64,000 nucleotides of DNA, from positions 84,589-148,588 of the forward strand of contig NZ_WTWX01000010.1 of assembly GCF_009870785.1 (NCBI RefSeq), given 5' to 3'. The DNA is from Paenibacillus sp. An7 (lineage in GTDB: Bacteria > Bacillota > Bacilli > Paenibacillales > Paenibacillaceae). A program made the position numbers and the translations under genes. The notes under the pieces are model-generated. The model was given only the letters and a program-made list of their open reading frames with translations, did no database searches and was not told the DNA's origin. Shown piece by piece: positions 42,447 to 51,155 of the stretch (the first letter of the stretch is position 1; each line of letters opens with the position of its first letter).

Positions 42447-42484
42447 CTCTGAACTTTCCGTAATGGAAGGCTCAGAGTTTTTTT
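42447..42484 (+). terminator. Terminator of the hybrid kinase gene
   Basis: CTCTGA...CTTTCC pairs with GGAAG...TCAGAG and ends in TTTTTTT. Confidence 0.85.
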
Positions 42485-42503
42485 AGAATTAGCAAATAAT
42501 AGA

Positions 42504-42532
42504 TTGACAGTAAATAATGACCTCTATACAAT
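42504..42532 (+). promoter_or_regulatory. Promoter of lmrA-lmrB
   Basis: TTGACA (42504-42509), a 17-base spacer and TACAAT (42527-42532) form a near-ideal sigma-A promoter 60 bases before the regulator gene. Confidence 0.85.
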
Positions 42533-42551
42533 GATATAGTCTGAAAATAAG

Positions 42552-42569
42552 TAGACCAGTCACTATATT
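42552..42569 (-). promoter_or_regulatory. LmrA-type operator 1
   Basis: TAGACCAGTCACTATATT, read on the other strand, gives AATATAGTGACTGGTCTA. This fits the LmrA/YxaF box recalled from B. subtilis (AWTATAtagaNYGgTCTA) in all but the less conserved positions. It lies just after the transcription start. Confidence 0.7.
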
Positions 42570-42591
42570 TTATGAGAAGTGGGGTAAGAGG

Positions 42592-43161
42592 TTGAATTCA
42601 AAGATTGACTCAAGAGATAATATCCTTGCCACAGCAACACGTCTTTTTCACTTGCAGGGTTATCATGCAACGGGTCTGAATCAGATTCTGAAAGAAAGTG
42701 GAGCACCAAAAGGTTCCTTGTACTACCATTTTCCGAATGGAAAGGAACAACTGGCTATAGAAGCTGTACATAGGATGGCTGAATTTGTAGAAGCGGACAT
42801 CTTGAAAAGTCTGAATAAAGATGTCAGTGCGGTAACGGGAATTCAGAATCATATTTTAAAAATGGTAGATTGCTTTAACGAGGTGGATACACTCGAAGGG
42901 ATTCCCATCGGTATCGTTGCTGCAGAAACATCGCTGATCAGTGAACCGTTGCGACTCGCTTGTCAGGCTGCTTTTGAAAAGTGGGAAGAAACATATCGCA
43001 TATGTTTAATAAAAGAGGGATTTGAACTTGAGCATGCTACGAAGCTATCCATGCTCATTATCAGTATGATTGAAGGGGCCATTACACGTTGTCTTACCAA
43101 TAAGAATGGACAGCCGCTGCAGGTGGTCGCTGAATATATACCTATTTTGCTTGAAAAATAG
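42592..43161 (+). CDS. lmrA: TetR-family repressor (LmrA-like)
   Basis: This 189-residue repressor has an N-terminal HTH (ILATATRLFHLQGYHATGLNQIL and KGSLYYHF) and a ligand domain. Size, sequence character and location before an LmrB-type exporter match B. subtilis LmrA (188 residues), which represses lmrAB. Translation starts at TTG 42592, with GGGG seven bases upstream. Two LmrA-type boxes flank the gene, indicating autoregulation plus control of the exporter. Confidence 0.85.
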   Translation: MNSKIDSRDNILATATRLFHLQGYHATGLNQILKESGAPKGSLYYHFPNGKEQLAIEAVHRMAEFVEADILKSLNKDVSAVTGIQNHILKMVDCFNEVDTLEGIPIGIVAAETSLISEPLRLACQAAFEKWEETYRICLIKEGFELEHATKLSMLIISMIEGAITRCLTNKNGQPLQVVAEYIPILLEK

Positions 43162-43190
43162 AGCAGAAGTCTCTCATGTTTTGCAGACAT

Positions 43191-43208
43191 ATTATATAGA
43201 CTGGTCTA
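43191..43208 (+). promoter_or_regulatory. LmrA-type operator 2
   Basis: ATTATATAGACTGGTCTA matches the recalled LmrA/YxaF box at every position. It lies between lmrA and lmrB, 35 bases before the exporter gene. Confidence 0.75.
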
Positions 43209-43242
43209 AATATGGATAAAAAGTGTTAAGAGGAGTGTTTTT

Positions 43243-44682
43243 TTGAGTCAGCATACGATGTCATCTTTAGAAAAACCGGCAATTAGGCCGGTTCCCATTA
43301 CCATTGCACTGATGATTGGTGCTTTTATTGGTTTACTTAGTGAAACAGCACTCAACATGGCATTTACTGAAATTATGAGTGACTTTGGTATTGAAACCCA
43401 TGCTGTACAGTGGTTAACTACAGGTTATCTGCTTGTGCTTGGAATTCTTGTTCCTATCTCTGCTTTATTACTGCAGTGGTTCTCTACGAGACAACTGTTT
43501 AGTGCGTCATTAGTATTCTCGATTCTAGGTACGCTTGTAGCTGCCATAGCACCTAGTTTTGCCATACTGCTCGTTGCTCGTGTGATTCAGGCTATCGGAA
43601 CAGGACTATTGTTACCGCTGATGACTACGGTAATCCTTGTTATTTTTCCGGCTCACAAACGTGGAACAGTAATGGGGACTATGGGTCTTGTGATAACGTT
43701 TGCTCCGGCTGTCGGCCCGACATTGTCTGGTCTTGTTGTTGATAAACTCAGCTGGCACTGGATCTTCTGGTTCTGTCTGCCGCTGCTTATTTTCACTTTC
43801 CTTTTTGGCTTGAAATTCATGCAAAATGTATCTACCATTACGAAACCGAAGATTGATATTCTATCTGTGTTGCTTTCGACAATCGGATTTGGCGGTATTG
43901 TATATGGATTCAGTAATGCAGGAGAAGGAGCTGGTTCATGGGGAGAACCCCACGTCATTATTCCGCTGCTTCTGGGAGTCATCGGACTTACCTTATTTAC
44001 CATAAGACAATTCCGTATGGAAAAACCTATGCTTAACCTGCGTGTATTTAAATTTCCGATGTTTACCTTTGGCGTTATCATTGTATTTATCTGTATGATG
44101 CTTATATTGTCAGCTTCGATCTTGCTGCCACTGTACTTAAAAGGTGGACTATTGTTAGCTGCTTTCTCTGCTGGTTTATTGTTGCTGCCGGGGGGAATTG
44201 TGAATGGACTGATGTCACCCTTTACGGGCCGACTGTTTGACAAGTATGGTCCAAGAGCACTTGTATTCCCTGGATTCATCATTACTACGCTATTCACATT
44301 CTTATTCACGAATGTAACAACCGAAACTTCGACGATTGCTGTTATTCTGATGCATACCGGTCTCTTTATCGGAGTGGCGATGATAATGATGCCAGGTCAA
44401 ACGAACGGTCTTAATCAATTGCCGAAAGAATACTATCCAGATGGTGCCGCTGTAATGAATACACTGCAGCAGATCGCAGGTGCGATCGGTACAGCGATTG
44501 CGATTAGTATTATGTCTGCGGGTCAAATGACATATATGGCTGATCATGCAGGTGACGTGAATGATCCGATCTTTATGTCAGGTGCTCTGACAGCGGGCGT
44601 ACAAAATGCATTCATGTTCGCTTTTATTGCTTCGATTATTGGACTCATCGTCTCTCTGTTTGTACGAAGAGTGAAAGTGTAA
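43243..44682 (+). CDS. lmrB: MFS multidrug exporter, DHA2 family (LmrB-like)
   Basis: This 14-helix drug/H+ antiporter is 479 residues long, the same as B. subtilis LmrB, which exports lincomycin and puromycin. Motif C (GLVITFAPAVGPTLSG) marks an antiporter, and WLTTGYLLVLGILVPISALL is typical of the family. It starts at TTG 43243 with GAGGAG seven bases upstream. It is regulated by the adjacent TetR protein through boxes before both genes. A terminator follows. Confidence 0.9.
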   Translation: MSQHTMSSLEKPAIRPVPITIALMIGAFIGLLSETALNMAFTEIMSDFGIETHAVQWLTTGYLLVLGILVPISALLLQWFSTRQLFSASLVFSILGTLVAAIAPSFAILLVARVIQAIGTGLLLPLMTTVILVIFPAHKRGTVMGTMGLVITFAPAVGPTLSGLVVDKLSWHWIFWFCLPLLIFTFLFGLKFMQNVSTITKPKIDILSVLLSTIGFGGIVYGFSNAGEGAGSWGEPHVIIPLLLGVIGLTLFTIRQFRMEKPMLNLRVFKFPMFTFGVIIVFICMMLILSASILLPLYLKGGLLLAAFSAGLLLLPGGIVNGLMSPFTGRLFDKYGPRALVFPGFIITTLFTFLFTNVTTETSTIAVILMHTGLFIGVAMIMMPGQTNGLNQLPKEYYPDGAAVMNTLQQIAGAIGTAIAISIMSAGQMTYMADHAGDVNDPIFMSGALTAGVQNAFMFAFIASIIGLIVSLFVRRVKV

Positions 44683-44696
44683 ATAAAGTGATAGAG

Positions 44697-44730
44697 AACC
44701 CTGCTGGCTTACAAGCCAGCAGGGTTTTTT
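44697..44730 (+). terminator. Terminator of lmrB
   Basis: AACCCTGCTGGCTT pairs with AAGCCAGCAGGGTT around AC and continues into T residues. Confidence 0.93.
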
Positions 44731-44779
44731 GTGCTTTAGATGTGTGTACACACCCTTGAAGAAGAGAATTAGGAAATGA

Positions 44780-44808
44780 TTGACACCTACCGATTACAAG
44801 TGTAAACT
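44780..44808 (+). promoter_or_regulatory. Promoter of the blaI-blaR1-like operon
   Basis: TTGACA (44780-44785), a 17-base spacer and TAAACT (44803-44808). The operator TTACAAGTGTAA at 44794-44805 overlaps spacer and -10. Confidence 0.8.
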
Positions 44809-44839
44809 TTATTCAAATACTATCGATTACAAATGTAAT
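44794..44839. promoter_or_regulatory. Two BlaI/MecI-type operators
   Basis: TTACAAGTGTAA (44794-44805) and ATTACAAATGTAAT (44826-44839) are palindromes with the TACA-N2-TGTA core known for BlaI/MecI sites. Both sit in the repeated context CTAYCGATTACAARTGTAA, 32 bases apart, covering promoter and start region. Confidence 0.8.
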
Positions 44840-44863
44840 TTAATAGAATGGAGGCGATAATAA

Positions 44864-45244
44864 ATGAATGATATTCCACGAATTTCTGAAGCGGAGTGGG
44901 AAGTGATGAAGGTCTTTTGGAAGCAATCACCTGCTACTGCAAATGATGTGATGAATGAACTGCGTAATGATAAAGAGTGGAAACCCGCCACGGTAAAATC
45001 ACTGATTAATCGATTGCTGAAGAAGAAGGCACTTGAATTTCATAAAGAAGGTAAAACGTATTTATACTCTCCACTAGTAAGTGAAGAGGAGTGTGTAAAG
45101 GCAGAAAGTAAGTCGTTTTTACGGCGGTTATATGGTGGAGCACTGAAACCGATGTTTGTACAATTCCTGAAAGACGAGAAATTAACGGAAGAAGAAATTA
45201 AGGAACTGAAATATTTACTGGATAAAAAATCAGGTGAAAAATGA
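44864..45244 (+). CDS. BlaI/MecI-family repressor
   Basis: This 126-residue dimeric winged-helix repressor begins PRISEAEWEVMKVFWKQSP, the family hallmark. KPATVKSLINRLLKKKAL forms the recognition helix region. It is normally inactivated by proteolysis triggered by a BlaR1-type sensor, which the next gene supplies. The two overlapping genes share an ATGA junction. Its operators are the twin palindromes upstream. Confidence 0.92.
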   Translation: MNDIPRISEAEWEVMKVFWKQSPATANDVMNELRNDKEWKPATVKSLINRLLKKKALEFHKEGKTYLYSPLVSEEECVKAESKSFLRRLYGGALKPMFVQFLKDEKLTEEEIKELKYLLDKKSGEK

Positions 45245-47358
45245 CTATAGTGAATCTGCTTACGGAAAGGGTTCCTTCCTTCTTATTATGGCTCGGTAAG
45301 ACGTCCCTTATGGCTTCTGTGGTGGTGATTCTCATACTGGGGATAAAAACACTGCTACAGGATCGACTCCCTGTAAAATGGCAATATGCTTTATGGCTGG
45401 TTTTAATTATGAGACTTATACTGCCATGGGCTCCAGAGAGTTCTTTTAGTTTATACAACCTATTTCCTAAGGCAACAAACTCCTCTACAGAAAACATGTT
45501 TATAAATGTGGGTGATTACGAAATCACTTCTTCAGCCTTGTTGACTGAAGATGAGGAGATGAACGGGAGTAACCATAGTACTGGAGTCGTTGCTCCAGTG
45601 GAGGACATGCTAGGTGAGGATACGGTAGGCGTTGAAAATGCTGGAGTTTGGCAGCAACAAGCTCTACTTTTGTCAGAAATTCCATGGCTATATGTGAGTG
45701 TTTTCCTGGTTTGGTTGTTTGGTGTTAGTATACTAGCGTTTAAAATATGGAAGATGAATCGAAAGTTTATTAGGGTTCATATTCGGAATGGGCTTAAAGA
45801 GGATGCACATACGCTGCAGTACCTAAAGGAATGTAAGGAATCCATGGGTATCAGAAGAGCGATTGAGCTGAAAGTTACGGATGCAGTAGAAGGACCTGCC
45901 TTGATTGGGGTTTTTCGGCCTCAAATATTACTTCCTGCATCTGTTGAAAAGGAGTTTTCAGAGAAAGAATTAAAGTACATTTTCCTTCATGAACTTGTGC
46001 ATTACAAGCGTAAGGACATTCTAGTGAACTGGGTTATGTTATTTCTACTCGTAGTACACTGGTTCAACCCCGTTCTCTGGTATGCCTATCGCAGAATGCG
46101 GGAAGATCAGGAGCTGTCATGTGATCACAAAGCGATTTCATATGTTAAGGGCAGCGAAGTGAAGGAGTATGGGTACACGATCATTAAGTTACTGACAAAG
46201 AGGTCAAATATACCAAACTCGCATCTGCTGGTTACTGCTAATTTCTCATCAGACAAGCTGCAGATCAAAAGGAGAATCATGATGATAACCAAGTTTCGAA
46301 GAAAATCGATCTTATGGTCTGCCCTGGGATTAGTAGTCGTTGCGACTTTCATGTTAGTAGCTCTAACGAACGCGAAAGCAGATAGTAAATACGCCGGTTT
46401 AGAGAAAGAAATTTTAGAGATGACCAAGCAAAATGCTTCTCTTTTAGATAACGTAGATTCATCCATTCGTGCTGCTGCAGAAGAATCAATCCAGGAGATA
46501 ATGAGATACTTGGGAAAGCCGCTTCCTTTAATTGAAGTGAAGACGGTTATCGAAACGAATCAAGTCTCCTTTAAGTTTAAAGGAGACGGTACAGGCATGA
46601 ATTATATATGGGTAAATGCAGATACCGGAGAACTAGAAAAAGCCATGATGAGTTTAGATCTTCCCATAGAACGTCTTGAGCCAGGTTTGGTTGAAAGAGC
46701 TGAACATACCTTACAGGAAAAAGGATATGATGGTGTTCCGGAGTTCGATATCCCAGTGCATCGTCATCTAAAATACGACACTCATGGTTTGGAACACTAT
46801 ACAGGAGGTGAGACATTAGGGATACAGACTGTTTTTAAACAGAGTCAATCCACTGAAGTTATTTTTACAAATGATGAGGTCTATCGGATTTCATTTAAAC
46901 TGCCTGCTAACAAGGTCTCTAATGAAAAGATCGAAGCCGCTAGGCAAGCATTATTTTTATTACATGCGGATGTTCTTCAGAACGATGCAACAGATGTTTT
47001 TTATTCCTATGACAACTTTGGTGCAAATCAGAGTCTAATGTTCAGGTTCGGTGAAGCAGGAGATGTATTCATGCATCCGGATCGGAATGAAATACAAAGA
47101 ATTCGGGATGGTTCTGTACCTGTCACAGGAACGGAAGGATACTCGAAGCCAAGACTTAGTTATGGCGATGAACAGTTTCGAAGAGAGTTCTCTTACCTTG
47201 CCGAACAATTATTTCATATCGATTTGAAGGGATACGATTTAAGTAGAGTAACAAAATCTCCCGGTTCATTTACGTTTAAGAAAAGCGGGGAGCGTACTGT
47301 TCATATGGCTATCAACCCCTATGGTGAGATTATTGGTGTGAGCAGGGATGAGGGCTAA
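45241..47358 (+). CDS. BlaR1-like M56 membrane metalloprotease with non-penicillin sensor domain
   Basis: This 705-residue protein has four N-terminal helices and an M56 zinc protease domain with FLHELVHYKRKD (about 248-259) and ELSCDHKA. It should cleave or activate loss of the adjacent BlaI-like repressor. The extracellular C-terminus (about 385-705) lacks the SxxK and KTG motifs of penicillin-binding domains. It carries PepSY/YcdB-like segments such as YIWVNADTGELEKAMM and MAINPYGEIIGVS. The pair therefore likely senses something other than beta-lactams. Confidence 0.85.
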   Translation: MTIVNLLTERVPSFLLWLGKTSLMASVVVILILGIKTLLQDRLPVKWQYALWLVLIMRLILPWAPESSFSLYNLFPKATNSSTENMFINVGDYEITSSALLTEDEEMNGSNHSTGVVAPVEDMLGEDTVGVENAGVWQQQALLLSEIPWLYVSVFLVWLFGVSILAFKIWKMNRKFIRVHIRNGLKEDAHTLQYLKECKESMGIRRAIELKVTDAVEGPALIGVFRPQILLPASVEKEFSEKELKYIFLHELVHYKRKDILVNWVMLFLLVVHWFNPVLWYAYRRMREDQELSCDHKAISYVKGSEVKEYGYTIIKLLTKRSNIPNSHLLVTANFSSDKLQIKRRIMMITKFRRKSILWSALGLVVVATFMLVALTNAKADSKYAGLEKEILEMTKQNASLLDNVDSSIRAAAEESIQEIMRYLGKPLPLIEVKTVIETNQVSFKFKGDGTGMNYIWVNADTGELEKAMMSLDLPIERLEPGLVERAEHTLQEKGYDGVPEFDIPVHRHLKYDTHGLEHYTGGETLGIQTVFKQSQSTEVIFTNDEVYRISFKLPANKVSNEKIEAARQALFLLHADVLQNDATDVFYSYDNFGANQSLMFRFGEAGDVFMHPDRNEIQRIRDGSVPVTGTEGYSKPRLSYGDEQFRREFSYLAEQLFHIDLKGYDLSRVTKSPGSFTFKKSGERTVHMAINPYGEIIGVSRDEG

Positions 47359-47503
47359 ATAAATTCATTTAAAAGAATGTTCTACATTTTTCGTCATATC
47401 TGGAGAATAACTGATTCGTATAAGCAATAGACTGAAAGAAGTGATGCCAAATGGATCGAATGAATGCTTGATTCGGAGTGAATCATTTCTGGAGGGATAA
47501 ATT

Positions 47504-48223
47504 ATGGCGGTGTCTTATATGGATTTTACATCTCCGGGTGTGCAGTATTTTTACGATCTGAGTAATAACAGAAATTTTACCAAGGACAGTGGTAACTATA
47601 TTAATGCACTTGGTGTTAAGCAGCTGAATACCCTCGGTGACAATTCTTTGCTCGATATTTATTTGACGCGTGGCAATATTGTGGAGCCTCATATTCATCA
47701 GAATGCTTCAGAACTTGTATATTGTATTTCCGGTGCAGCCGTGATTTCCATAATTAATCCATTTACGAAAGAGGTTATTCAAGTACCAGTCTCTCCAGGT
47801 CAGGTCGGGAACGTGCCGCAAGGATGGTTTCACTGGGAGATGGCCACTGAAGATAACACTCACTTGCTGGCGATCTTTGATGCGCCAACACCGGAATTCA
47901 TTGCTGTATCGGATTTTCTACGACTTGCGCCACCGGAAGCCGTTGCACATACGTATTGCTTGGATGAAGCTGCGTATAAGGCTGCGATTGCTCCCATTAG
48001 TGATACGGTTGTTATTGGTCCTCCTGCCAATTGTACAAAGTATCACCAGCCTCAGCCTAAGCCTCAGCTGTATGCCCAGAATAACGGTCCAGTGTATCCT
48101 GATTATGGTCAGAGGCACGGAAACTACCCGCAACAGGGACAGCAGAGAAACACCCAGATTCCCCATGGATATACGAATCAGGGGCCAAACTACGGAGGAC
48201 CTAGCCCTTATCGACTTCCTTAA
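47504..48223 (+). CDS. Cupin-domain protein with Pro/Gln/Tyr-rich tail
   Basis: This 239-residue protein has a single cupin with metal-site residues in EPHIHQNASELVY and QGWFHWEM (about residues 64-115). A low-complexity tail of about 65 residues follows, rich in Pro, Gln, Asn, Tyr and Gly, as in some spore-coat or surface proteins. No signal peptide is seen. GGAGGG before ATG supports the start. Enzymatic activity cannot be assigned, and an oxalate-decarboxylase-like or structural role is possible. Confidence 0.7.
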   Translation: MAVSYMDFTSPGVQYFYDLSNNRNFTKDSGNYINALGVKQLNTLGDNSLLDIYLTRGNIVEPHIHQNASELVYCISGAAVISIINPFTKEVIQVPVSPGQVGNVPQGWFHWEMATEDNTHLLAIFDAPTPEFIAVSDFLRLAPPEAVAHTYCLDEAAYKAAIAPISDTVVIGPPANCTKYHQPQPKPQLYAQNNGPVYPDYGQRHGNYPQQGQQRNTQIPHGYTNQGPNYGGPSPYRLP

Positions 48224-48241
48224 AGTAATAAGAATGGAATC

Positions 48242-48268
48242 AAACCGTGTCCCTCGGACGCGGTTTTT
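48242..48268 (+). terminator. Terminator of the cupin gene
   Basis: AAACCGTGTCC and GGACGCGGTTT pair around a three-base loop and end in T residues. Confidence 0.9.
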
Positions 48269-48507
48269 ACGTAGTCACAAGTTAGGAACGGGCTCCTGTT
48301 TTGTAAATCTAGCCTCAGATGACTCAGGTTATGTTATCGAGCAAATTACGCATGTAAATAGAGGAAAGGTCGTGGGCTCTCAAATCACAAATCACAGTAA
48401 TAAATGATTAGAATCATACTTTCTCTTTAGAAGCGAATAGGATTCAGATACAATTATTCTAGAACTAGAAGCACGGGATCATACATAGAGAAGGGAAGGA
48501 AGAGGAC

Positions 48508-49074
48508 ATGGAAGAGAATTTTATACCCAAGGTGTTACAAGGGAAGAAAGTATATCTTAAACCCTTAAATGCAAGTGATGCAAAAACATATTATAAGCAG
48601 CTTTTTAATGAAGAAACAAGAAGACTGACCGGCACGAAGGCAATTTTTAATTATGAGCAGATCGTAGAATATATAGATAGAAAGCGAGGGGATGAGTCAT
48701 CCGTAATTTTGCTGATTGCCTTGCAGGAGACAGATGAACTCATTGGAGAAATTGTACTGCAAGACTTGGACTATACGAACCGGAGTGCAAATCTCAGAGT
48801 TGCGATTGAACAATCAGCCCACCAAGGGCAGGGTTATGGCACTGAAGCACTGTGTCTTATGCTGGATTATGGGTTTGGTATATTACAGCTGCACCGGATC
48901 GAGCTGAATGTATATGATTTCAATGAACGAGCTCTGCATGTCTATGAGAAAGTGGGTTTTAAGGTAGAAGGGCGCCAGCGTGATGCTTTGTTCTACGATC
49001 ATAAATATCATGATGCGATTCTCATGAGTATGCTCGAAGGTGAGTACCGGGAGAAATATCGGAATGAAAAATGA
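48508..49074 (+). CDS. GNAT-family N-acetyltransferase (RimJ/SpeG-like)
   Basis: This 188-residue cytosolic acetyltransferase uses acetyl-CoA. The Q/RxxGxG/A motif is QGQGYGTEAL (about 111-120), and HRIELNVYDFNERALHVYEKVGF is the conserved end of the domain (abbreviated). Size and order resemble RimJ/RimL and spermidine acetyltransferases. The substrate is unknown. AAGGAAGAGG precedes ATG. It is monocistronic with a shared terminator downstream. Confidence 0.88.
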   Translation: MEENFIPKVLQGKKVYLKPLNASDAKTYYKQLFNEETRRLTGTKAIFNYEQIVEYIDRKRGDESSVILLIALQETDELIGEIVLQDLDYTNRSANLRVAIEQSAHQGQGYGTEALCLMLDYGFGILQLHRIELNVYDFNERALHVYEKVGFKVEGRQRDALFYDHKYHDAILMSMLEGEYREKYRNEK

Positions 49075-49080
49075 AAAAAC

Positions 49081-49127
49081 GGCACGAGTTGATAAGCCTT
49101 TATGCTGATCAACTCGTGCCATTTTTT
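49081..49127. terminator. Bidirectional terminator
   Basis: GGCACGAGTTGAT pairs with ATCAACTCGTGCC. T-runs lie on both sides, serving the acetyltransferase gene and the convergent permease gene. Confidence 0.9.
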
Positions 49128-49141
49128 ATATGTGACTATAT

Positions 49142-50401
49142 TTATGCTGAGATAGCAGTCTGTGCAGGACGACTTGAATCCTGCTGTTGATGATGCTGCT
49201 TCTTATTTTCCTGATTTTTTTTCCATAGGAATGCAATGACGATGATTGCGGAAAAGAGAAGGAAGAAAGTAGGAACGATTAGTAACGCCTTTCCTAGCCC
49301 AGCTTCCATATTACCGCCGTAATAGAGTAATGAACGCATGCCATCAATCATGTAACGAATAGGCATCATATTGCCAACGATGCGGTGGAAATCGGGAAGG
49401 TTTGTAACCGGAATTGCTCCGCCGCTAGCAAAGATTCCTAAAATATTGACCGGAAATGCTGCCAGCATAGCCCATTTTCCGAATAACATGCCGATCATTT
49501 TAAACATAGCGAACATGGTCATCGTGCATAGCAAAGTAAATAAGAAAATTGAAATGATGCCTGATGAGTGGTAGCTTCCATAGAGTCCAAACACCGCTAC
49601 TGGAATTACGGCTGCAACAGCAATCATTAAGATGGCACTCAGCAGAATCTCCGTTGCAAACACCTTTGAATAGGTGAGAGGAACGCCATGGCTCTTCAGA
49701 CTATCGCTAATACCACCTAAATACCCATGAATCATCTGTGTTCCCATAAGCCCGGTAATGGATGCGATTAAGACGATCATAAACGGGGTCATTCCTTTGT
49801 TGATATCTGAAGGAAGTCCGAGCACGCTTGTCACCTTGAATTCGATAGGGTGGTCAAGCTGAGATGCGACCATAGGAGATAAAAGTGCTTGTTGTTTTGT
49901 CATTTCCGCTTTTATTCCGCCGCTAACCATATCAGAGATTGATGAAGCTAGGGTTTGTAATACCGTTGTTGAGATGCTGGAAGCCATCTGTGAAGCTCCA
50001 TCATTTAATAAAATTTCAATAGGTACGGCAGTAAGATCAGCTTCTCCTGATAAGAACGATTGCTTTAAGGCAGAAGTCTGTTCACTGAAATTAGCGGGAA
50101 TAACCAAAGCTCCGTTTGCTTTATTTTCTTTAATCGCCTGTATAGCGGTTTCCTTTGAACTTTCAATCTGCCATACAAATGAGTGTCCATCTTGCTGTTT
50201 CACAAGGTTAGAGATAATTGCTTTACCTTCCGGCGAGTCTGCAAAACCGGAGTCCTCACTCACCAGAATGAGCGGAAAATCGTGCATCCGCTGATCGGCA
50301 CCGCTAAATACGGGCAAGTAAATCAGGATCATGCTCAACATTAACACGGCTACAGACCAGACCGGAAACCACGCAAATTTAATTTTTAATAAGTTTTTCA
50401 A
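49142..50401 (-). CDS. ABC-2/YhgE-type export permease
   Basis: This 419-residue membrane protein has one N-terminal helix, a large extracytoplasmic domain (about residues 40-200) and five or six C-terminal helices. The layout (LKIKFAWFPVWSVAVLMLSMILIYLPVFSGAD, abbreviated; VSEDSGFADSPEGKAI) is that of YhgE/Pip or ABC-2 permeases. No ATPase gene is adjacent. The start is probably TTG 50401, ten bases after AAAGGAG. Another TTG at 50410 is too close. It lies 20 bases after a MarR gene and is probably induced when that repressor releases. Confidence 0.78.
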   Translation of the reverse strand: MKNLLKIKFAWFPVWSVAVLMLSMILIYLPVFSGADQRMHDFPLILVSEDSGFADSPEGKAIISNLVKQQDGHSFVWQIESSKETAIQAIKENKANGALVIPANFSEQTSALKQSFLSGEADLTAVPIEILLNDGASQMASSISTTVLQTLASSISDMVSGGIKAEMTKQQALLSPMVASQLDHPIEFKVTSVLGLPSDINKGMTPFMIVLIASITGLMGTQMIHGYLGGISDSLKSHGVPLTYSKVFATEILLSAILMIAVAAVIPVAVFGLYGSYHSSGIISIFLFTLLCTMTMFAMFKMIGMLFGKWAMLAAFPVNILGIFASGGAIPVTNLPDFHRIVGNMMPIRYMIDGMRSLLYYGGNMEAGLGKALLIVPTFFLLFSAIIVIAFLWKKNQENKKQHHQQQDSSRPAQTAISA

Positions 50402-50421
50402 TTGAAGCAAGCTCCTTTAAT

Positions 50422-50856
50422 TTACTTTAGTTTACGATTTAGTAAACGAATACTCAGGTATACCATTTCTTTATCCTCTTCATCTAATTGCTCGAATTGT
50501 TCCTTGACTGACAGATCCATCTCCGGAATAAAAAGGACATCATTGCCTTTATCCGTCAGTGTAATTCGGTGACTTCGCCGATCCTCTGGATTATCTATGC
50601 GATTGACATAACCTCTTTGTTCAAGTGAGTCTACCAAATAAGTGATCGAAGCCGCCTTAATTTCTAGATACTGGGCTAAATGTACAGATAGACAAGGTCC
50701 TTCTCGTTGAACTTTTGTTAAAATGGCAAATTGATTCAAAGTTAAATCGTATTTTCGCAAATGATCTACGAAAGCCTTGATCCGGTAGTTCGTCAATTTT
50801 TGTTCCAACTGATTATAAGTGTCCATTAGCATGTCTAGAGAAATTTGATGATCCAA
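50422..50856 (-). CDS. MarR-family regulator
   Basis: This 144-residue winged-helix repressor has YDLTLNQFAILTKVQREGPCLSVHLAQYL (abbreviated), SITYLVDSLEQRGYVNRI and the wing NPEDRRSHRITLT. It starts at TTG 50856 with AGGAG eight bases upstream. It precedes an export permease in the same operon and probably regulates it. A palindrome lies between the -35 and -10 of its own promoter. The ligand is unknown. Confidence 0.9.
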   Translation of the reverse strand: MDHQISLDMLMDTYNQLEQKLTNYRIKAFVDHLRKYDLTLNQFAILTKVQREGPCLSVHLAQYLEIKAASITYLVDSLEQRGYVNRIDNPEDRRSHRITLTDKGNDVLFIPEMDLSVKEQFEQLDEEDKEMVYLSIRLLNRKLK

Positions 50857-50898
50857 AAGTATTGCTCCTATTCGTAAAAATAGTATTAGTGAAGAAGT

Positions 50899-50927
50899 AT
50901 TATACTTAGGATGTCCTAAATAGTAAA
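50899..50927 (-). promoter_or_regulatory. Promoter and operator of the MarR-permease operon
   Basis: On the minus strand TTTACT, a 17-base spacer and TATAAT form the promoter. The spacer holds TTAGGATGTCCTAA (50906-50919), a perfect inverted repeat of TTAGGA around TG, the expected place for autorepression. Confidence 0.7.
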
Positions 50928-51155
50928 CCGTATTAACGACAATTTAGTTAAAATAATCAAAATTATTTAAATTAAATATCTTTTTTGTGAACATTATCAT
51001 TGCTATTAGAGGTGAAGCAATGAAGGGGTAAACCCATATAATGGTTAGGTGAAACTAATAGTATAAGGTAATATAAAGGAAAATATCCTAATATATATTG
51101 AAATCATTAATATTTATCTATATAGGATATAGACGAAATGAATGGTGGTGAGCTT

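Noticed and set aside
48284..48407. Protein-like frame ending GKVVGSQITNHSNK after the cupin gene
   Set aside because: It looks like coding sequence, but no start codon or ribosome binding site is available after the cupin terminator. It may be a remnant or chance.
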